Shown here one piece after another: positions 16,601-26,351 of a stretch of 64,000 bases of DNA (within the stretch, counting starts at the first letter, position 1; each line of letters begins with the position of its first letter). The DNA is from Bifidobacterium moraviense (GTDB lineage: Bacteria > Actinomycetota > Actinomycetes > Actinomycetales > Bifidobacteriaceae): NCBI RefSeq assembly GCF_012932365.1, contig NZ_JAAIIH010000011.1, positions 1-64,000 on the forward strand. Reading direction: 5' to 3'. The notes beneath the pieces are model-generated. The model searched no databases and was not told the origin of the DNA. It was given only the letters and a program-made list of their open reading frames with translations. The translations under genes and the position numbers were made by a program.

Positions 16601-18769
16601 CTATTGAACCTTGTATATCCTGTATCCCTCAACATTGTCGATTATCGCGTACTTTCCGCTGCTCTCCAGCGCGGACGCACTGCCGTCGTCGTTGGTCAGC
16701 ACGTATCCGACGTCCAGCTTCATGAGGTCCGCAACATCGACGTTCAGCTGGATCATATCCGGATTCAGCAGTTGGAACGAGGAATCCTCAGACGTCACCG
16801 TAGCGTGGAGATGGGCATAGCGGTTCCATACCTCATTGTCTGAGCCGTCCGGATCCAGCACCGCCCACAGATCCGGATTCGGATACGTGTTGGTGGCATT
16901 GATGGTCTTCGCTCCAGCCAATGTGGTGACGTTCGACTGCCAGCCCACGGCGGAGAACCACCGGGCGGAGGGATCCTGTTCCACGATCCTGCGCACCTGC
17001 GCCACGACGGGGTTGTCCGTCGCCACGGCGGTGCCACGTTGGACGGGATTCACCGCAACGCCGCAGACCACGGCTATGCAGACGCATGCCGCCACGATCA
17101 GACGATCCCGGCGCAGCAGCATCACGATCATCGCCGCAGCCAGCACCATCACGATCAGCAGCGTCTTCAGCCAACCCAGATATCGCGGCTCGACATGCCG
17201 CACGCACAACGCCACGCCAACGGCCAGCGCAACGGCGACGACGACCCTCCATGCACGTTCCCTGCCATCGCCCGGCGCGGACCACAGCGTAAGAGCACGG
17301 AACAGCAGCAACAGGTTCGCCAATGCGAACACGACTATCGTCCGGCCTCCGCTTGAATAGCTCATCAGCGTCGCCTTGGCCAGCCACGAAGGGAATCCGA
17401 CAAAGCAATACACGCCGAGCAACACCGTGATCAACGTGAGCGCAATGAGCAGCTCATCACGTACGCGGCGTCCGAACAACAGCCATGCGGCCATCAGCAG
17501 GCCAAGCGGGAAGAAATCGAAGAAGCTCGTCCCCACTTCCTGCAGCGTGGTGCTGAGCTGGGCGCCATTACCCATGTAAGGCAGGAACAGGCTGATCGGA
17601 TATCTGAAGACATCCAGCGTCACATCTCCGCCAGTCCCGATGCGTTTGCCCGGGTAGGCGGTGTTCATCATCGCGCTGATCGCATCCCTCGAAGTAAACA
17701 CGACATGCAGCAACCCTGCGCAAAGCACGATGCCGGCACACACCAACACGGGGACGTCCTTCCGCGCACGGAACGCCAGCATCCGACGGTCCCGAATCAG
17801 CACGCCAGTCAACAGAGCGACCGTGAGCCACGCCATGGGGATCTCCCAAGCGGGATACAACGTCAGCGCGAATCCGCCGGAGCAGAGCACCAGCGGCACC
17901 GCCAACAGGATCTTCCGACGAAGAGAATCGGTCAGGAACATCGCGCGGAAGCACAGAATGACGACCTCCGAGAACACGATCATCTCCACGAAGGCGTTGA
18001 TCGCAAACCACCACTGGACGACCGGGGCCCAAGCGACCAGCGCGGCCAACGCGACCGAGAGCCGCTTGCCGCCGTTCGTCAGCATCATGCCGAACTCGAA
18101 CGTGGCCATGAACAGTGCCACAAGTCGAGCGCACCAGAAGAACGCCAAACCGTGATCCAGCCCAAACAGCAGATACCCCCACTGGAAAGGACGGAAGACC
18201 ATGGCGATGTCCCAGACGGGCTGACCGTACACGACGAACATGTCGGTGGGCACACCGCGGAAGACCTCGCCGAAATACGGGAAACGACCCTGCGGATCCA
18301 GGAACTGCGCGATCGCCATGGGGGTGTACAGCGCCCACTCATCGGTACGGGATCCACGCGGCGTTCCCATGACGATTCCCGGCGTGTAGTCGCCCGGCAG
18401 ACTCTGTCCCCAAGCACCTATCGAGGACCCGGAAAACGAGCAGCACGTACCGACGGCAACCACCAACGCCGCGATCCAGAAGCGGTACCGATAGACGAAT
18501 GCGCCGCTGCGCTTGGGGTACGTCAGGCAGATCAGAACGGCCGAGAAGACCGCAACAGCGATCACAAGGGTGACCGTTGCGCCTTTGACGGTGGAAAGTA
18601 GACCGACGGACGCAGCGGCGAACGCCCGGAGCGAGAACAAACCACTATCATCGAAAGTCTGCGGCAGCACCCGATACAGCGCCAGAAACGCCGTGACGGC
18701 AACCGCCATCGCCAAGGAACGACACGCATCGACCATACGAAGCGTCATATGCGCATGTTTACCGATCAT
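16601..18769 (-). CDS. Large polytopic membrane protein of the glycan locus
   Basis: 722 residues with more than a dozen hydrophobic segments and a large non-membrane C-terminal tail (about 590-722). Between the third and fourth segments is RGSRTDEWALYTP, the acidic loop pattern found in a family of giant membrane proteins of polysaccharide loci (DUF7657-like, GT-C-type topology); the DE pair in the first large loop is where GT-C enzymes carry catalytic acids. The likely role is transfer of a lipid-linked sugar outside the membrane, but substrate and activity are unproven. The start at 18769 has GGGAG very close; the Met at residue 8 is an alternative. It lies 15 bp downstream of the acyltransferase and probably in one transcript with it. 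Confidence 0.75.
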   Translation of the reverse strand: MIGKHAHMTLRMVDACRSLAMAVAVTAFLALYRVLPQTFDDSGLFSLRAFAAASVGLLSTVKGATVTLVIAVAVFSAVLICLTYPKRSGAFVYRYRFWIAALVVAVGTCCSFSGSSIGAWGQSLPGDYTPGIVMGTPRGSRTDEWALYTPMAIAQFLDPQGRFPYFGEVFRGVPTDMFVVYGQPVWDIAMVFRPFQWGYLLFGLDHGLAFFWCARLVALFMATFEFGMMLTNGGKRLSVALAALVAWAPVVQWWFAINAFVEMIVFSEVVILCFRAMFLTDSLRRKILLAVPLVLCSGGFALTLYPAWEIPMAWLTVALLTGVLIRDRRMLAFRARKDVPVLVCAGIVLCAGLLHVVFTSRDAISAMMNTAYPGKRIGTGGDVTLDVFRYPISLFLPYMGNGAQLSTTLQEVGTSFFDFFPLGLLMAAWLLFGRRVRDELLIALTLITVLLGVYCFVGFPSWLAKATLMSYSSGGRTIVVFALANLLLLFRALTLWSAPGDGRERAWRVVVAVALAVGVALCVRHVEPRYLGWLKTLLIVMVLAAAMIVMLLRRDRLIVAACVCIAVVCGVAVNPVQRGTAVATDNPVVAQVRRIVEQDPSARWFSAVGWQSNVTTLAGAKTINATNTYPNPDLWAVLDPDGSDNEVWNRYAHLHATVTSEDSSFQLLNPDMIQLNVDVADLMKLDVGYVLTNDDGSASALESSGKYAIIDNVEGYRIYKVQ

Positions 18770-18784
18770 ATTCTCCCATTGCTC

Positions 18785-19939
18785 TTACGCATGATTCCCG
18801 ATTTCACGCCTGATGACGCCCAGTGCCATCTTCAGCGCGCCGAACACCAGCCGGTACGCGGCGACGATGAGGCAGGTGATCCCGTATACGACAAACAACC
18901 GCACGATCATCGACGGATACTGCATGCGCAGATCCATGCCGGTCCAGTTGATCACCAGCACATGGTACAGGTACACACCCAGAGACAGCCCCGAAAGCGC
19001 CTTGATGCAGCGCTTCGCCACGTTCGGCAATCTGCGGAGCAACGGCTCCAGCGCGCGCAGGAACAGGAACAGCGAGAACGCCTGGATGACCGCGAACAGC
19101 GAGCCAGCGCTGATGACGTAGCTGTTGTACGGCCTGTCCGGCCCCAAGTTGCCGTAGTGATTGGACCATACGCTGACGAAGGCCATGGTGGCGCCCATGC
19201 CGAGAAAGACCAATGCGGAGACCCAAGCCGGGACACGGTCGAACACGCCGAAACGATGGATGTAGTAGCCGCCCACGAAGAACAGCACCGGCGTGGTGAA
19301 CAGATGCCAGGCGAACAGCGTGGAGTAGGCCTTGGGCGACAGCCCGAGCCAGCTGGCGAAGGGGAACAGCACCGACACCACGAAGCAGACGACGATGACG
19401 TATTCCAGCGTCTCCTTCTTCTCGGCGAGCCAGGACAGGATGGGGGTCAGCATGTACAGGTAGATGATGTCGTAGAAGAACCAGTACGTGTCGTTGATGT
19501 CGTTCGTCAGGAAGCGCTTGGCGAAGTCGATGACGCTGCGTGTGGTGAACCGGTCCGCGGCGTAGAACGACTGCGGGAACGAGCTGTAGATCAGGTAGCA
19601 GACGATGCTGCCGGCCAGCAGCGCCTTGCCGGTTCGCCAGACCCGCTTCCTGAAGAACGTCCACGTATCGTACTTCTGCCGGTACGCCAGCAGGTTCATG
19701 CCGCTGATCATGAAGAAGATCGGGATCGCGAAGATGTTGAACGCCTGCATCGTCGCGGAATTGATCCAATCCTGCGTGGGACGCGGGTTGAACACGTCGA
19801 CCGAGATGTGCAGCGCCACCACCGCGATGCAGGAGACGATGTTGAGCACGTCGGCGAAGATCAGTCGGCTGCCGTTCATCGGCACGGGTGCGGGAACGTT
19901 CTCCGAACGCGGCCGTGCCGCATGACTAGCTCTGATCAT
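18785..19939 (-). CDS. Membrane acyltransferase (acyltransferase 3 family)
   Basis: 384 residues, start 19939 preceded by AAGGAG. About ten transmembrane segments. The N-terminal helix carries LNIVSCIAVVALHI and is followed by FNIFAIPIFFMISGMNLL, the conserved His and (F)MISG signature of OafA/WecH-type enzymes, which transfer acetyl or other acyl groups to surface sugars. It lies between two large membrane proteins on the same strand, so O-acetylation of the polysaccharide made by this locus is the natural reading. Which sugar is modified cannot be told. Confidence 0.85.
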   Translation of the reverse strand: MIRASHAARPRSENVPAPVPMNGSRLIFADVLNIVSCIAVVALHISVDVFNPRPTQDWINSATMQAFNIFAIPIFFMISGMNLLAYRQKYDTWTFFRKRVWRTGKALLAGSIVCYLIYSSFPQSFYAADRFTTRSVIDFAKRFLTNDINDTYWFFYDIIYLYMLTPILSWLAEKKETLEYVIVVCFVVSVLFPFASWLGLSPKAYSTLFAWHLFTTPVLFFVGGYYIHRFGVFDRVPAWVSALVFLGMGATMAFVSVWSNHYGNLGPDRPYNSYVISAGSLFAVIQAFSLFLFLRALEPLLRRLPNVAKRCIKALSGLSLGVYLYHVLVINWTGMDLRMQYPSMIVRLFVVYGITCLIVAAYRLVFGALKMALGVIRREIGNHA

Positions 19940-20031
19940 CGTTCCCGTCTTCTCCTTATATGTTCAGCGACGCTGCCGGTGTCCATGATAGCGAACGACG
20001 ACACCCGCCGACGCGTATGACCCGCGTCGGA

Positions 20032-21885
20032 TCAGCGCTTCGGCGGCGCAATCCCGCCGGCGCCACTCTCCGATCGCGCGCGCATCGCCATGACGACGAA
20101 CAGCGGCATCGTGCACATGAGCGGGAACACGTAGCGCGTCGCCTCCTGATACAGCGACGTGGGACCGACGTACAGCGACGCCATGGTCAGCAGCATCGGT
20201 CCGAGCCACACAAGCGCCTGCCATCGTTCGCCCCTTCTGCGGCTCACCGCGAGGAACAGGCACAGGAACGGCAGGATGCCGCCCCACAGCGCCTTGGTGA
20301 GCAGGACGTTCAGCACCGGGGTCAGATGCTCGACCGCGTCCATGTAGGCAAGGAAAGCGCTGCCCTTGGCGAACTTGTCCCATCCCGGCACCGTGGTCAC
20401 GTCGTCATAATGGTGCTGCGAATCGGAGGGAATGTCGATGTCCGCGCCGCCGGTATTCGCCAGACCGTCCGCCGTGGGGAACGAGAACCAGCCGGCGTTG
20501 AGCCCCGCCGCGGCGCTGACGTATGCCTGCGGATTGATGACCGCATGCTTCATCCAGATCCGGAGGAAGGCGCTCTTCGTTTCCGGAGTGATCTGGACCG
20601 GATCCTTGATCGGATCCGCGGCGGTATACAGGTAGGCGGACGCCAGACCATCGACGTCCGTGGCGTAGAACGACCGCAGGAACTCCCGTTCCGACTCCGA
20701 GAACGAGTCCGGATCCGTGATCTCCGCCTTGGCCACCTGCTGGAGCAGCAGCGCCAACGACTCCTGCTCCCGCCCCGGCTCGATGGTGATGTACCGCGCT
20801 CCCACCTGCGGAATCACGGTGTTGGACACCAGTATCACGCTGACGCCCAACACCACGCAGGCCGCCTTGCACGGCACCTTCAGCCTGGAGAACACCAGCA
20901 GGCACATGGCGCCGAGCACGATCAGCGCGCCCGTCTTCTTGGAGACGCCCATCGCCACGCAGACCAGCCAGAACGGGATGACGAAGCCGACGCTCATCAG
21001 CCGGCGTCCGCCGGTGCGCATCAGCTCGCCGAACATGATGACGAACACGACGAACAGCGGCGCGAAGATCGTGTCCTTGGCCAGCGTGCCGAACATGCGG
21101 GGGAACGCCGGGCACAGCGCGAACAGCACCAGAGTCGCGAAACGCCATCCCCAGCCCACCCCGTACCGATCCATGTACGTCACCGCGGAGCCCAGCGCGG
21201 CCGCGGCGGCGATCGACTGGAGCACGATCAGCACGAACAGGCCCCCCAGAGCGTTGTTCCACAGCAGGATGCCCAGATGCTCGAACATCCCGAACAGCAG
21301 GGAGTCAACGAACGGATGCTGGTCCCACAGCTCCAGCGGGTCGGACAACGCCTGCGTCATCTGCAGCGTCGTATCCCACCAGTAGATGCCCGGATAGGAC
21401 AGCACGAGGTACGGCAGCCAGCAGACCATGATAGTCGCGGCCGCGATCCCGGTGCCGCGCAGCGACCAGTCCAGCCCGTACAGGCGCCGAATGCGGCCGG
21501 TCAGTCCCGGACGTATCGCCGCAGCGTTCGCAGGAATCGCGTTGTCATCCGCCTCGTCGGCCACATCATGCTTGTGATGACCCCGATGGTCACGGCTCCG
21601 GTGATCGCCGATCACCATCCACACTCCGGCGAAGGCCGCCACGAACATCACGGAGAACATCACGATCAGCACGAACAGCTTCGCACTGAGCAGATCGACC
21701 TGCCCCTGGTTGTAGCTGGCGTACGTGCACAGGCCGAACAGCACGCCCAACAGCACGGGAACCACATACTGCCATGAGAGGACGCGGGATTCCGCAGCCT
21801 TCGCGGCGCGCGTCCCGCCCTTGTCCGAACCGTCGACCATCTTTCCCAGCACTCTCAAGAACCTTTCCTTCGCGGCCCGGATCAC
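20032..21885 (-). CDS. DUF6020-like polytopic membrane protein
   Basis: 617 residues as the longest frame with a GTG start at 21885, which lacks a clear ribosome site; the ATG at 21840 (MVDGSDKGG) is an alternative. Around 11-12 hydrophobic segments. Signature stretches SYPGIYWWDTTLQM, DQHPFVDSLLFG and the KDTIF after the first cytoplasmic loops match the protein at 30296, so the two are paralogues. The family (DUF6020) has GT-C-like topology and is common in cell-surface glycan loci of Bifidobacterium and Streptococcus. Inference: it flips or glycosylates lipid-linked sugars. The gene leads the minus-strand set acyltransferase-16601 and is divergent from the LGFP gene. Confidence 0.75.
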   Translation of the reverse strand: MIRAAKERFLRVLGKMVDGSDKGGTRAAKAAESRVLSWQYVVPVLLGVLFGLCTYASYNQGQVDLLSAKLFVLIVMFSVMFVAAFAGVWMVIGDHRSRDHRGHHKHDVADEADDNAIPANAAAIRPGLTGRIRRLYGLDWSLRGTGIAAATIMVCWLPYLVLSYPGIYWWDTTLQMTQALSDPLELWDQHPFVDSLLFGMFEHLGILLWNNALGGLFVLIVLQSIAAAAALGSAVTYMDRYGVGWGWRFATLVLFALCPAFPRMFGTLAKDTIFAPLFVVFVIMFGELMRTGGRRLMSVGFVIPFWLVCVAMGVSKKTGALIVLGAMCLLVFSRLKVPCKAACVVLGVSVILVSNTVIPQVGARYITIEPGREQESLALLLQQVAKAEITDPDSFSESEREFLRSFYATDVDGLASAYLYTAADPIKDPVQITPETKSAFLRIWMKHAVINPQAYVSAAAGLNAGWFSFPTADGLANTGGADIDIPSDSQHHYDDVTTVPGWDKFAKGSAFLAYMDAVEHLTPVLNVLLTKALWGGILPFLCLFLAVSRRRGERWQALVWLGPMLLTMASLYVGPTSLYQEATRYVFPLMCTMPLFVVMAMRARSESGAGGIAPPKR

Positions 21886-22054
21886 GGCGCTGCTGCGCCG
21901 GACGACTCGAGAGCCGCAAGCACATCGCAGGGTCCGCTCGTAAGCGGCGGAATCACGGCCGCATCAACGTATCAGAACCATATCATGCCGTTGCGCCGCG
22001 TCACATGAGCGTACTACGCTTGACCGTGAGAGTGAGAAGGGTGGCTGATGCCAT

Positions 22055-23803
22055 ATGTTCAGTATTACTGCCATTTCATCGCGAGCGCTGCGAAGGTGCA
22101 CCGTCGTCTCAGCAGGCCTGATCGCGGCCGCAATGTGCGCGGCTGTCTCCCTGCCGTCCGCCTTGGCCGCCGATGCCGGCAACGGGACCGCGAACACGCC
22201 ATCGGGCGGCATCGTCTCGGAGAGCGCAACGGAGGCAAGCCCCGAAGCCACGAACGCTTCCGGCGACGACGCCGAGGTTTCTTCGCCGGCTTCCCCGACC
22301 GCGAGCGCCGCCGATGATGCCGACAATGAGCGCGCGAGCGAAGGCCCCGCAGACAGCGGATCCGCAGACGCCGAATCCACAGGCGCGACTGCTTCCCCGG
22401 AAGACTCCGCCGCCGGCGCCGGTGACGCCACCGACGATTCCGCGACGCATTACGACTACCCGGTACCCGGGGATCTCCTCAAGGCCTACACCGCGCTGGG
22501 CGGCCCCGACGGCTCGCTCGGGCAGCCCACCGGCAACGCGGTCGAGGCGGCTGGAGGCAGCTGGCAGGCGTTCCGGAACGGCGCGCTGTACTCCAAGGAC
22601 GGCCAGTCGCATGTGGTGCATGGCGGCATCCTCACCAAGTACTACGAATCCGGCATGGTCGACGGTCAGCTGGGATACCCCACCAGCGACGAGTACACCG
22701 GACTGAACGACGGCGGCGCATCCCAGGTCTTCGAGCACGGCCAGATCCATTGGGCACCGGGCATCGGAGCGTGGATCACGAGCGGCGCGATTCAGGACCG
22801 CTGGCGTGACCTTTCCTGGCAGGCCGGCATCGCCGGCTATCCGCTGGGAGACGCGACGCCCAGCGTCAACGGAGGCGTGTACCAGATCTTCCAGCACGGC
22901 ACCATGTACTGGAAGGCCAACGCCGGAGCGCACTTCGTGCACGACGGCTCGTTCAGGGCCTACCGCAACAACGGCTTCGAGCGCGGCCCGCTGGGCTACC
23001 CCACCAGCGAGGAGACGCCGACGCGCGACGGCGGCATCTGGCAATCCTTCGAGAACGGCACCATCTAATGGCAGGAGAGCGCGGACGCGCATGCCGTGCA
23101 CGACGGGTTCTTCCGCCGCTACGCCTCGCAGGGCTACGAGTGGGGCGACCGCGGCTACCCGATCTCCGACGAGTACAATGACCGCGGCGTGACGCGCCAG
23201 GACTTCCAGCACGGATCGTACTGGTGGGGCGCCATCCCGGCCGGAACGTACACGCATGGCGTGCCGTTCTTCGCGCAGCCGAACAACTACTTCTGCCTGC
23301 CCGCGGCCGGCATGATGGTGCTCGAGGATCTGGGCGCGTGGCACGCGGCGGACGGCGCTCCGCTCAACGTGTACGATCTGGCGCACCGCATGAACACGGA
23401 CACCTACATGTACACCAGCTTCAGCGAGGCCAAGTTCGCGCAGGGCATGAACTCGTGGCTGGGCGCCAACGTCTACTCCGCCATCCGCACCCCGAGCTAC
23501 GAGACCGTGCGCGACTCGGTGCTGCACTCGTTCGAGACCGGTTACGCCTCGGTGGTGGACGAGCAGGAGCGCCGCGGCGGCCCGCACTTCAACGGCCACA
23601 ACAACGGCACATTCGGGCACGGCATGGTGGTCAACTCCTACGACATGTACAACGACTCGGTGCAGTTCGCGGACCCCGGCACGTCCATCTGGGCCGGCGC
23701 GTCCGAGTACTTCTGGTACCCGAGCCTGTGGGACTTCACCAGCCAGCATCTGCAGCACCAGTTCGCGCCGCACGACAGTCTGGGCATCTACACGGCTCGA
23801 TGA
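22055..23803 (+). pseudogene. Secreted LGFP-repeat / C39-like peptidase, split by an in-frame TAA
   Basis: A single reading frame of 583 codons is interrupted only by TAA at 23066-23068 (codon 338). Signal peptide 1 to about 39 (SLPSALA), acidic Ala/Ser-rich linker to about 125, then LGFP-type repeats (LGYPTSDEY, AGYPLGDAT, LGYPTSEET, RGYPISDEY), then a C39-like cysteine peptidase domain with candidate Cys in NYFCLPAAGMM and His in FGHGMVVNSYD. In the other repeats the stop position is Tyr or His before Trp (GTMYW, GQIHW), so a TAC-to-TAA change is likely. The upstream half would be a secreted LGFP protein without catalytic domain; the downstream half has no signal. LGFP modules are thought to bind wall polymers, so this was a wall-associated amidase or peptidase. 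A sequencing error or readthrough remains possible. Confidence 0.85.
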
Positions 23804-23855
23804 GCCGTGCGCCGGCCGATGGCGATCGGACGGTGAACTCTACGGAATCAGGGAC

Positions 23856-25244
23856 ATGACGAAGGATCAGCAGAGGCAACAAGGTCGGCAGGGAGGGCAG
23901 CGGGCCCGTCTTCACGGGCGTACCGCCTTCATCGCGGTGGTGGCCGCGGTCATCGTGGTCACCGCGCTGGCGGCGACGGCGGTCCGCGCCATGACGAGGC
24001 GCGACGGCGGCACGGACTCGACCGCCGGAGCCACGGCCAGCGTGAGCACCGTGGCTCCGGACGCCGCGTCCGCGGCGCCGTCGGCGGGCGCATCGGTCTC
24101 CTCGTCGTCCGCGGCAGCCGCCTCGCCGCTGCCGTTCGCCATCGACGGCGTGCCTGCCGACGCCCCGCTGCTGGAAGTGACGGAGGGCACCACGGCCGCC
24201 TCGTTGCAGCGCTCATGGACGTTCGGCGGCGACTACGCGACGATCGGATCCTTCCCCATCGACGGCGACACGGCGTTCGGCTCCGCCACCGACGACCCGA
24301 ACAGCACCGTGGCGTACGTGGGCGCGACCATCGGACGCAACGGCGCCACGCCGCTGGAGTCCAAGCCGTCCACGAACCCGTACTACGAGCCGCAGGACGG
24401 CACCGGCAGCGCAAAGCGCGTGGTATGGCGATCCTCCACCATCAACGAGGCCGCGCAGCTGGGCGTGGACAACTGGCGCCTGCAGACGTGGGACGCGGCA
24501 TCCGGGAACGTCACGACGCTGGGCACCGCACAGGAGCTCAACAACACGGACGCCACGCCCACGGTGTACGGCGAGGTGCTGCCCACGTTCAACGACTCGA
24601 CCGCCTACTTCGCCTCCAACGTGAACGACGGCGGCCAGTGGCACGAGACCGTGCTCGCCTACGCGCTCGACGGCTCCGCGCCCGCGCAGCGCATCGGCGC
24701 CGGCAACTTCCCCGCCGCCACCACGCAGGGCGTGATCTACGCCTCCGATGCCGCGTCCGCCAGTACCAAGGGATTCCGCGGATACGCCACGCTCAAGCGG
24801 CACGACGCCTCCGGCGACGCGACCGTGCTCACCGTGAAGCCCGCCGGCGACGGGAACGGTGCGGCCAACACGGCGTGGGGCATCAGCGGCGTGTGGGCGA
24901 GCGCGCAGTACCGTGCGGTGAGCTTCTCCGACGGCAGCAACGCCGACGGCTCCTACATCGGCCTGTGGAAGGACGACTTCGCTGCCCCCGTGGCGTGGCT
25001 GCATGTCAAGAGCCCGAGCGTGCTCGCCTCGATGAACGACCGGTGGATCGTGTGGGGCGCCGGTTCCCAGGCGGACAACGCCGGCATGTACGCCTTCGAC
25101 TGGGGCACGCAGGCCATCGTGTATCTGGGCAGCGCGCCGGGATACGCGCGCCCCGCCATCGCGCAGGACTCCGACGCGGTGATGGTGCCGGTCTCCAACG
25201 GCGCGACCAAACCGGTGAGCTTCACCGTGGGCATGCTGGACTGA
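23856..25244 (+). CDS. Membrane-anchored beta-propeller-like exported protein
   Basis: 462 residues, ATG with AGGGA upstream. A basic N-terminus (RQQGRQGGQRARLHGR) is followed by one membrane helix (about 25-45), a Ser/Ala-rich low-complexity linker to about 105, and an extracellular domain whose repeated blocks (VVWRSSTIN, YFASNVNDGG, VIYASDAAS, RWIVWGAGS) look like TolB/WD-type beta-propeller blades. No catalytic motif is recognised. It lies 52 bp after the LGFP/C39 gene and 54 bp before a GT2 gene on the same strand, so co-transcription is likely. A structural or sensing role at the wall is a guess; I cannot assign a function. Confidence 0.7.
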   Translation: MTKDQQRQQGRQGGQRARLHGRTAFIAVVAAVIVVTALAATAVRAMTRRDGGTDSTAGATASVSTVAPDAASAAPSAGASVSSSSAAAASPLPFAIDGVPADAPLLEVTEGTTAASLQRSWTFGGDYATIGSFPIDGDTAFGSATDDPNSTVAYVGATIGRNGATPLESKPSTNPYYEPQDGTGSAKRVVWRSSTINEAAQLGVDNWRLQTWDAASGNVTTLGTAQELNNTDATPTVYGEVLPTFNDSTAYFASNVNDGGQWHETVLAYALDGSAPAQRIGAGNFPAATTQGVIYASDAASASTKGFRGYATLKRHDASGDATVLTVKPAGDGNGAANTAWGISGVWASAQYRAVSFSDGSNADGSYIGLWKDDFAAPVAWLHVKSPSVLASMNDRWIVWGAGSQADNAGMYAFDWGTQAIVYLGSAPGYARPAIAQDSDAVMVPVSNGATKPVSFTVGMLD

Positions 25245-25298
25245 CGGGACGTCCGTCCCCCGTTCTCGCCGGCCACGTTGCCGGTTATGATGGGCCGT

Positions 25299-26249
25299 AT
25301 GCAAGAAGAGACCCACAACCCCACCATCGCCGTGCTGCTCCCCTGCTACAACGAGGAGATCACCATCGGCAAGGTGGTGCGGGACTTCCGCGCGGCGCTG
25401 CCGAGCGCGGACATCTACGTGTACGACAACAACTCCACCGACCGCACCGCCGAGATCGCCACGGCGGAGGGCGCGATCGTGCGCAAGGAGCCGCGTCAGG
25501 GCAAGGGCAACGTGATCCGCGCGATGTTCGAGGAGATCGACGCCGACGTGTACGTGATGGCCGACGGCGACGACACCTACCCCGCCGACGCGGCGCCCGC
25601 CATGGTGGCCAAGGTGCTCGAGGGGTACGACATGGTGATCGGCGACCGCCTGAGCTCCACGTACTTCCAGGAGAACAAGCGCCCGTTCCACAACTTCGGC
25701 AACCGGCTGGTGCGCGGGTCCATCAACCACCTGTTCAACGCGAACGTGCGCGACATCATGACCGGCTACCGCGCGTTCTCGTTCACGTACGTGAAGACGT
25801 ACCCGGTGCTCTCCCGCGGCTTCGAGGTGGAGACCGAGATGACCATCCACAGCCTGGACAAGAACGTGCGCCTGTACGAGATGCCCATCCAGTACCGCGA
25901 CCGTCCGGCCGGCTCGGTGAGCAAGCTCAACACCGTGGGCGACGGCATCAGGGTGATGAGCACCATCTTCCGCCTGATCCGCGAATACAAGCCGCTGCCG
26001 TTCTTCAGCATCGTGGGCGGCATCGTGGGCCTGGTGGGCATCGGGTTCTTGATCTCCGTGATGATCGACTTCTGGAACACCGGTCTGGTGCTGCGCTTCC
26101 CCACGCTCATCGTCTCCGTGCTGCTCATCATGGTGGGGCTGCTGCTCATCGTGGCGGGCATCATCCTGGACGTGCTGGCCAAGAAGGACCGCAAGCAGTA
26201 CCTCGTGGACAAGAACGAATTCGCGTTCCTGCTGCGCCACGAGCGCTGA
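25299..26249 (+). CDS. Family 2 glycosyltransferase with C-terminal membrane anchor (polyprenyl-phosphate sugar synthase type)
   Basis: 316 residues from the ATG at 25299; Mets at 25287 and 25290 are also possible since none has a strong ribosome site. Residues 8 to about 225 are a DPM1/GtrB-like GT2 domain: AVLLPCYNEEITIGKVV, YDNNSTDRTAEI, RQGKGNVIRAMF, MADGDDTYPAD (the DxD-like site), and MTGYRAFS. Two transmembrane helices follow (about 232-255 and 268-295). Such enzymes charge undecaprenyl phosphate with one sugar, which GT-C membrane transferases then use outside the cell; the large membrane proteins nearby (16601, 20032, 30296) are candidate users. Shares a bidirectional terminator with the GH25 gene. 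Confidence 0.88.
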   Translation: MQEETHNPTIAVLLPCYNEEITIGKVVRDFRAALPSADIYVYDNNSTDRTAEIATAEGAIVRKEPRQGKGNVIRAMFEEIDADVYVMADGDDTYPADAAPAMVAKVLEGYDMVIGDRLSSTYFQENKRPFHNFGNRLVRGSINHLFNANVRDIMTGYRAFSFTYVKTYPVLSRGFEVETEMTIHSLDKNVRLYEMPIQYRDRPAGSVSKLNTVGDGIRVMSTIFRLIREYKPLPFFSIVGGIVGLVGIGFLISVMIDFWNTGLVLRFPTLIVSVLLIMVGLLLIVAGIILDVLAKKDRKQYLVDKNEFAFLLRHER

Positions 26250-26276
26250 GCGCGGCACGCAACTTTTCTTTCGCAA

Positions 26277-26325
26277 AAGACGCTGATGGGGGAACCGCCA
26301 AGTGCGGTTCCCCCATCAGCGTCTT
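26277..26325. terminator. 22-bp perfect bidirectional terminator
   Basis: Arms 26277-26298 and 26304-26325, loop CAAGT, flanked by A-rich and T-rich sides, between convergent stops at 26249 and 26352. Confidence 0.9.
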
Positions 26326-26351
26326 ATCGTCTTTGCACCCGTGCGCGCCGA

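Noticed and set aside
23066-23068. Programmed readthrough or special amino acid at TAA
   Set aside because: TAA is the least readthrough-prone stop, and no downstream structure or special context is evident; simple nonsense mutation fits better.
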